From positions 6,479,001 through 6,543,000 of the forward strand of contig CP042279.1 in assembly GCA_007858575.1 (NCBI GenBank): DNA of 64,000 nt, given 5' to 3'. Under the pieces are notes generated by a model. It was not told the origin of the DNA. It was given only the letters and a program-made list of their open reading frames with translations, and did no database searches. This DNA comes from Streptomyces sp. WAC08241 (GTDB lineage: Bacteria; Actinomycetota; Actinomycetes; Streptomycetales; Streptomycetaceae). Both the position numbers and the translations under genes were made by a program. Positions 58,833-64,000 of the stretch are shown in pieces; within the stretch, counting starts at the first letter, position 1; the number at the start of each line of letters is the position of its first letter.

Positions 58833-60260
58833 ATGACCTCTGTGCAGGTCGACAAGCAGCACGACGGCACCGACGGGGCCGTGGGCGGCGGCGAGGGCTA
58901 CCAGCGTGGCCTCGGCGCCCGGCAGATCCAGATGATCGCGATCGGCGGTGCCATCGGCACCGGACTCTTCCTCGGCGCGGGCAAGGCCATCCACAAGGCC
59001 GGACCCAGCCTCATCCTGGCCTACGCGATCGCGGGCCTGGTCATCTTCTTCATCATGCGCGCCCTGGGCGAGCTCCTCATGTACCGCCCGGTCTCCGGCT
59101 CCTTCTCGGAGTACGCCCGGGAGTTCGTCGGCCCCTTCGCCGGCTTCGTGACCGGCTGGACGTACTGGCTCTTCTGGGTCGTCACCGGCATCACCGAGGT
59201 CACCGCCGCGGCCACCTACATGACGTACTGGTGGGACATCCCGCAGTGGGTCTCCGCCCTCGTCTTCACCGTGATCCTCTACGGCGCCAACCTGATCTCC
59301 GTGAAGCTCTTCGGCGAGCTGGAGTTCTGGTTCTCCATGGTCAAGGTCACCGCCATCATCGGCATGATCCTGATCTGCGCGGGCATCCTGACCGTCGGCT
59401 TCTCCGACGCCGGCGACACCGCCACGGTCGCCCACCTGTGGAACCAGGGCGGCTTCTTCCCCAACGGCGTCGGCAGCACCCTGATGACGCTCCAGATCGT
59501 GATGTTCGCCTTCCTCGCGGTCGAGCTGGTCGGCGTCACCGCCGGCGAGTCCAAGGACCCGAAGACCGTCCTGCCCAAGGCCATCAACACCGTGCCGTGG
59601 CGCATCGCCGTCTTCTACGTCGGCGCCCTGATCATGATCCTGTCGGTCGTCCCGTGGACCGAGTTCCAGCCGGGCGTCTCCCCGTTCGTCGCCGCCTTCG
59701 AGAAGATGGGCCTCGGCGTCGGCGCCGCCATCGTCAACTTCGTGGTCCTCACCGCGGCCCTGTCGTCCTGCAACTCGGGCATGTACTCCACCGGCCGCAT
59801 GCTGCGCGACCTCTCGCTCAACGGCCAGGGCCCGAAGGTCTTCACGAAGCTGACCAAGAGCGGCATCCCGCTGCTCGGCACCACCTTCTCCGCCGCGCTC
59901 ATGCTGGTCGGCGTCTGGATCAACTACGTCGCCCCCGGCAAGGCCTTCGAGTACGTGGTCTCCTTCGCCACCATCTCCGGCATGTGGGCCTGGATCATGA
60001 TCCTGGTCTGCCAGATCCGCTACCGCGCCAAGGCGAACCGCGGCGAGCTGCCCGAGTCCTCCTTCAAGGCCCCGGGAGCCCCGTACACCAGTTGGTTCGC
60101 GCTCGCCTTCATCATCATGGTCATCGTGATGATGGGCATCGACGAGGGCGCCCGCGTCTCCCTCTACTGCGCGCCGGTCTGGGGTCTGCTCCTGGGCGTC
60201 TCCTACCTGGTCCTGAAGTCCCGCAACCCCGAGGGCGCGGCCTTCGCCAAGCGCTCCTGA
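58833..60260 (+). CDS. Amino acid permease, APC superfamily (AnsP/GabP/AroP-like)
   Basis: Intact 475-residue transporter. MTSVQVDKQHDGTDGAVGGG is the cytoplasmic tail; helix 1 contains MIAIGGAIGTGLFLGAGKAI, the consensus amino acid permease signature. GSFSEYAREFVGPFAGFVTG, ESKDPKTVLPKAINTVPWRI and SSCNSGMYSTGRMLRDLSLN are family motifs. Twelve helices. GAGAAAGG precedes the ATG. The exact amino acid cannot be told. Confidence 0.9.
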   Translation: MTSVQVDKQHDGTDGAVGGGEGYQRGLGARQIQMIAIGGAIGTGLFLGAGKAIHKAGPSLILAYAIAGLVIFFIMRALGELLMYRPVSGSFSEYAREFVGPFAGFVTGWTYWLFWVVTGITEVTAAATYMTYWWDIPQWVSALVFTVILYGANLISVKLFGELEFWFSMVKVTAIIGMILICAGILTVGFSDAGDTATVAHLWNQGGFFPNGVGSTLMTLQIVMFAFLAVELVGVTAGESKDPKTVLPKAINTVPWRIAVFYVGALIMILSVVPWTEFQPGVSPFVAAFEKMGLGVGAAIVNFVVLTAALSSCNSGMYSTGRMLRDLSLNGQGPKVFTKLTKSGIPLLGTTFSAALMLVGVWINYVAPGKAFEYVVSFATISGMWAWIMILVCQIRYRAKANRGELPESSFKAPGAPYTSWFALAFIIMVIVMMGIDEGARVSLYCAPVWGLLLGVSYLVLKSRNPEGAAFAKRS

Positions 60261-60279
60261 GCGGACCCGTCCCAGCATC

Positions 60280-60318
60280 CGGGCCCTTCCGTACCACTCC
60301 TCGGTACGGAAGGGCCCG
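60280..60318 (+). terminator. Permease terminator
   Basis: 16-bp perfect stem cgggcccttccgtacc / ggtacggaagggcccg, 20 bp after the stop. Confidence 0.88.
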
Positions 60319-60336
60319 TCTGCTTATCCTGTCGCC

Positions 60337-60765
60337 ATGCTGACCATCACCCGGGCCCTGTACGACCAGATCGTGGAACACGCGCGCGCGGACCACCCGG
60401 ACGAGGCCTGCGGCGTCGTCGCCGGCCCGGCCGGCAGCGGCCGCCCCGAGCGGTTCGTCCCCATGCTCAACGCCGCCCGCTCGCCCACCTTCTACGAGTT
60501 CGACTCCGCGGACCTGCTGAAGCTCTACCGCGAGATGGACGACCGGGACGAGGACCCCGTGATCGTCTACCACTCGCACACCGCGACCGAGGCCTACCCG
60601 TCCCGCACGGACATCACGTACGCCAACGAGCCGCACGCCCACTACGTCCTCGTCTCCACCGCCGACACCGACGGCGCCGGCCCCTTCCAGTTCCGCTCCT
60701 TCACCATCGTCGAGGGCGTCGTCACCGAGGAGGAGGTCGAGGTCGTCGAGGCGTACGCCGCCTGA
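60337..60765 (+). CDS. JAMM/MPN+ metallopeptidase, Mec-like
   Basis: 142 residues, intact. The JAMM zinc motif is complete: Glu in HPDEACGVVAGP and VYHSHTATEAYPSRTD (HxHx7SxxD). Close to the mycobacterial Mec enzyme that frees cysteine from the CysO carrier in a sulfur pathway. In other Streptomyces this gene is, from memory, followed by cysO and cysM; here a cobalamin riboswitch and an ABC transporter come next instead. Confidence 0.88.
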   Translation: MLTITRALYDQIVEHARADHPDEACGVVAGPAGSGRPERFVPMLNAARSPTFYEFDSADLLKLYREMDDRDEDPVIVYHSHTATEAYPSRTDITYANEPHAHYVLVSTADTDGAGPFQFRSFTIVEGVVTEEEVEVVEAYAA

Positions 60766-60784
60766 GACACTGACCCCGAACCCG

Positions 60785-60880
60785 GGCGGCAGGACCCAGG
60801 AAGCCGGTGCGAATCCGGCACGGTCCCGCCACTGTGACCGGCGTCCCCGGACGCCGGAAGCCAGGAACTGGCCTGCCGCC
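60785..60880 (+). promoter_or_regulatory. Cobalamin riboswitch
   Basis: The conserved core is present: GGAAGCCGGTGCGAATCCGGC, ACGGTCCCGCCACTGTGACC and GGAAGCCAGGAACTGGC. Outer arms ggcggcagg / cctgccgcc close the aptamer. It lies 50 bp before the binding-protein ATG. Cobalamin binding should lower expression of the operon below. Confidence 0.93.
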
Positions 60881-60929
60881 TCCCACCACCGAACGGGGAC
60901 GTGGAAATCCCCGGAGGAGGCACACCGCC

Positions 60930-61908
60930 ATGTCCTGGCCCCGCCGCGTCCTGCTGCCCGCAGCCGCCCTCGTCCCCCTGCTCGCCGGCTGCTCGGCCGC
61001 CCCCGAGGCCGCCGACAAGCCCGCGAAGGCCGCCCCCGGATTCCCGTACACCGTCACCAACTGCGGTGTGCAGAGCACCTTCCAGGCCCCGCCGAAGCGC
61101 GTGGTCACCATGAACCAGCACGTCACCGAGATCATGCTCGCGCTCGGCCTGGAGAAGTCCCTCGTCGGCACCGCCTACCTCGACGACGCGGTCCTGCCCG
61201 CCTACAAGAAGGCGTACGACTCCGTCCCCGTGCTCGCCGAGGAGTACCCCTCCAAGGAGGCCCTGCTCGCGGCGAACCCCGACTTCGTCTACGGCGGTTA
61301 CGCCTCCGCCTTCGACGCCAAGAACGGCAGCAGCCGGGACGACCTCAAGAAGGCGGGCATATCCACCCGCCTCAACACCGAGTACTGCCCTCCGGCAAGA
61401 CCTCCGTCGACGACCTCTATCAGGAGGTGACCGAGGTCGGCCGCACCTTCGGCGTCCCCGACCGCGCCGAGAAGTGGATCGCCGGGGCCCGCGCCACCGT
61501 CGCCGCCGACGAGAAGCGCCTCAAGGGCGTCGCGCCCGTCTCCGTCTTCGTCTACGACAGCGGCGACAAGACCGCCTTCACCGCCGGCGGCAAGGGCATC
61601 GGCAACGAGCTGATCACCCGCGCCGGCGGCCGGAACGTCTTCTCCGACCTCGACAAGGCCTTCGGCGACGCCACCTGGGAGCAGGTCGTCGCCCGCAGGC
61701 CCGAGGTCGTCGTCATCTACGACTACGGCTCCACCACCGTCGAGCAGAAGAAGAAGCGGCTCCTCGACGACCCGGCCCTCAAGGACGTCCCCGCGATCAA
61801 GAACCGCCGGTTCGCCGTGCTGCCCTCTCCGACACGGTCCTCGGCGTCCGCGTCCCCGACGCCGTCACCAAGCTGGCCGCCCAGCTCCACCCGGCCACCG
61901 GCCGATGA
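60930..61908 (+). CDS. Cobalamin/corrinoid-type ABC binding lipoprotein (BtuF-like)
   Basis: GGAGGAGG precedes ATG: MSWPRRVLLPAAALVPLLAG with lipobox LLAGCSAA. FecB/BtuF fold: KRVVTMNQHVTEIMLALGLE and ALLAANPDFVYGGYAS; second lobe GNELITRAGGRNVFSDLDKA, WEQVVARRPEVVVIYDYGST. Breaks near 61391 and 61827. About 326 residues. The riboswitch argues for a cobalamin or related substrate; similar proteins have been proposed to import F420-0, so the substrate stays inferred. Confidence 0.85.
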
Positions 61909-63016
61909 GCACGGGGACCCGCGCACCCGGCGACACGGACGACGGCACCGTCGGAAAGCGGGCCCTCCCGGCGAGGGCCCCGCGCTCCCGGCCCCCGCCG
62001 GGCGGCTGCCCTTCCCGGCCGTTGTCGCCGGGCTCCTGCTCGCCCTGGCCGCCGCCGTCCTCGCCTCCCTCGCCCTCGGCTCCGTCCGCGTCCCGCCCGG
62101 TCAGGTGATCGACGCCCTGACCGGCCGGGCCGGCCCTCCCCGTACCGGACGATCGTCCTCGACGTACGGCTGCCCCGGATCCTGCTCGGCGTCGTCGTCG
62201 GCGCCGGGCTCGCCGTCGTCGGCGCCGTCCTCCAGGCCCTCGTCCGCAACCGGCTCGCCGACCCCTTCCTCCTCGGGATCTCCTCCGGCGCCTCCGCCGG
62301 AGCCGTCCTCGTCCTCGTCGTCGGCGTCGGCGTCGGGGAGGGATCACCACCACCCTCGCCCTGCCCGCCGGGGCCTTCGCCGGCGCCCTGGTCGCCCTCG
62401 TCCTCGTCTACGGACTCGCCCGGCGCGGCGGCACCATGACCGGCCCCCGGCTCGTCCTCGCCGGCGTCGCCGTCTCCTACATCCTGTCCGCCCTCACCAC
62501 CCTGGTCCTGGCCGCCGCCGGCCGCCCCGAGCACTTCCGCGAGGCGCTGTACTGGTCCCTCGGCGGCCTCGGCAGCGCCCGCTGGGACACCCTCGTCCTG
62601 CCCGCCGCCGTCCTGGTCCTCGGCCTCGGCGTCCTGCTCGCCCTCGCCCGCCCGCTCGACCTGCTCCTCGTCGGCGAGGAGGACGCCACCGTCCTCGGCC
62701 TCGACACCGCCCGCTTCCGCGCCGCCGTCTTCGTCCTCGTCTCCCTCGTCACCGCCGTCATGGTCGCCGCGAGCGGAGCCGTCGGCTTCATCGGCCTCAT
62801 GGCCCCGCACGCCGCCCGGCTCGCCGTCGGCGCCCCGCACCGCCGCCTGCTTCCCGTCGCCGCGCTCGGCGGCGCGGTCGCCCTGGTCCTCGCCGACCTC
62901 GGCGCCCGGACCGTCACCGCCCCCAGGACCTCCCCGTCGGCGTCCTCACCGCCCTCATCGGCGGCCCGTTCTTCCTCTGGCTGATGCGCCGCCGCCCCGA
63001 AGGAGCGCCCCTGTGA
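61905..63016 (+). CDS. FecCD/BtuC-type ABC permease
   Basis: ATGA overlap with the previous stop. After a charged tail (MSTGTRAPGDTDDGTVGKRA) nine or ten helices: LLLALAAAVLASLALGSVRV, RLPRILLGVVVGAGLAVVGA, LADPFLLGISSGASAGAVLV (the family motif), and SGAVGFIGLMAPHAARLAVG. Ends LPVGVLTALIGGPFFLWLMR. Breaks near 61970, 62138, 62340 and 62925. About 370 residues. Confidence 0.88.
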
Positions 63017-63797
63017 CCGAACTGCGCCTGGAGGGACTCGCGTACGAGGACCGCCTCCGCCCGGTCGACCTCACCGTCCGCCCCGGCGAGACCGTCGGCC
63101 TCATCGGCCCCAACGGCAGCGGCAAGACCACCCTCCTGCGCTGCGTCTACGGCACCCTCGCCCCCACCGCGGGACGCGCCCTCCTCGACGGCGACGACCT
63201 GTGCGCCCTCGGCCCCAAGGCCCGCGCCCGCCGCGTCGCCACCGTCCCCCAGGACACCGGCACCGACTTCGAGCTCACCGTCCGCGAACTGGTCGCCCTG
63301 GGCCGCTCCCCGCACAAGCGCTTCTGGGAGGGCGACACCGCCCCCGACCGCGCGCACGCCGACGCCGCCCTCGCCCGCGTCGGCCTCACCGGCTTCGCCG
63401 ACCGCCCGTACCCCACGCTCTCCGGCGGCGAGCGCCAGCGCGCCCTGGTCGCCCGCGCCCTCGTCCAGGACTCCGGCCCTGCTCGTCCTCGACGAGCCCA
63501 CCAACCACCTGGACATCCGCCACCAGCTCGACGTCCTCGCCCTCGTCCGCACCCTGGGCACCACCAACCTGCTCGCCCTGCACGACCTCAACCTGGCGGG
63601 GGCGTACTGCGACCGGATCTACGTCCTGGAGCGCGGCCGGTCGTCACCGGCGGCACCCCGCCGAGGTCCTCACCCCGGCCCTCCTCGACGCGGTCTACGG
63701 CGTGGCCGCGGAGGTCGTCCCGCACCCCGGAACGGGCACGCCGACCGTCGTCTACCTGCACGGTCCGGCAGGCGGTCAGCAAGCATCCACCATGTGA
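63013..63797 (+). CDS. ABC ATPase, BtuD/FecE type
   Basis: GTG overlapping the permease stop: MTELRLEGLAYEDRLRPVDL. Walker A GLIGPNGSGKTTLLRC, signature TLSGGERQRALVARAL, Walker B LLVLDEPTNHLDIRHQLDVL, H-loop LHDLNLAGAYCDRIYVLERG. An indel lies near 63476 and another near 63640 (RVVTGGTPAEVLTPALLDAV). About 261 residues. Completes the importer. Confidence 0.92.
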
Positions 63798-63841
63798 GAT
63801 CACATTCCGGAACCCGGACCGGGAATCGATACGATGTGCCC

Positions 63842-64000
63842 ATGGTTTCCCACGACGTGAGCGAAGAGACGCCGGGCACAGTCATGCTCGCTGCGTTCGC
63901 CGGCGCTCACTCCGCCTCCGCTCTTTTCATGGGAGCCTTCGGAGGCGGAGCGGCACGCCTGCACGTCGACCTGGGCCGCCTCGCCAGCGCGATCTGTACG
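63842..64000 (+). CDS. Unidentified gene, 3' end outside window
   Basis: ATG opens 53 codons running to the window end: MVSHDVSEETPGTVMLAAFA, GAHSASALFMGAFGGGAARL. A TACGAT hexamer 10 bp before the ATG and no ribosome-binding site suggest a leaderless or near-leaderless transcript. I do not recognise the protein. Confidence 0.45.
   Translation, partial: MVSHDVSEETPGTVMLAAFAGAHSASALFMGAFGGGAARLHVDLGRLASAICT

Overview
This is chromosomal DNA from a high-G+C actinomycete, almost certainly a Streptomyces. The evidence is extreme third-position G/C bias, GTG/TTG starts with ATGA/GTGA stop-start overlaps, a murA-hupA-malic enzyme-helD block, an SsgA-family sporulation gene, an NnaR-type HemD/OmpR-domain regulator and a tmRNA of actinobacterial type. 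From memory the gene order follows a conserved core segment of Streptomyces chromosomes (roughly the S. coelicolor SCO29xx block), so most of the window is ordinary core genome. I see no insertion sequence, integrase, prophage or CRISPR array.

A property of the data dominates the annotation. Roughly a hundred single-base deletions, nearly all shortening a run of G or C (typically five to four, sometimes three to two), break about 40 of the 55 or so genes. Essential genes (ftsE, ftsX, smpB, murA) are hit along with dispensable ones, and adding one base to the run restores an uninterrupted family-typical protein each time I tried. I read these as sequencing or assembly errors. Broken genes are therefore given as full-length CDS with the frame breaks noted, not as pseudogenes.

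Layout. 1-6260: end of prfB, a wall-anchored EEPKP-repeat protein, a small zinc-ribbon membrane protein, ftsE-ftsX, a CtpA protease, smpB and ssrA. 6238-11747: MFS exporter divergent from a LysR regulator, then nitrate porter narK with its regulator nnaR, and a GNAT fragment. 11811-19358: helD, a candidate small RNA, malic enzyme, hupA, murA (reverse), yqgE and a DUF3039 gene. 19425-24524: repeats, a DasR-like operator, and a binding protein-permease-permease-GH20 hexosaminidase operon for amino-sugar oligosaccharides. 24689-29454: three-subunit molybdenum hydroxylase with an unusual N-terminal extension on its 2Fe-2S subunit. 29598-33029: a three-gene set (small helical protein, large helical protein, lipoprotein) of unknown function. 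33105-37324: tRNA-Cys, an MFS exporter, a Phd/Doc-like pair and a DEAD-box helicase. 37740-42854: IclR, HTH regulator, secreted hydrolase, Lon-type secreted protease, MFS exporter. 42944-45391: ArsR with a large palindromic operator, and AsnC divergent from hpd. 45553-49185: 40-bp repeats, TPR protein, FAD-linked oxidase, ssgG. 49530-55409: two RDD membrane proteins, a small membrane protein, a large secreted M6 metalloprotease and a hypothetical gene. 55439-58503: pncA and pncB (NAD salvage) divergent from clpS-DUF2017 across a perfect palindrome. 58833-64000: amino-acid permease, JAMM peptidase, and a cobalamin-riboswitch-controlled btuFCD-type importer; the window ends inside an unidentified gene.

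The most interesting items are the candidate terminated small RNA between helD and malic enzyme, the palindromes upstream of pncB and arsR, the extended 2Fe-2S subunit, the 29.6-33.0 kb cassette, and the short period-44 and period-40 tandem repeats.
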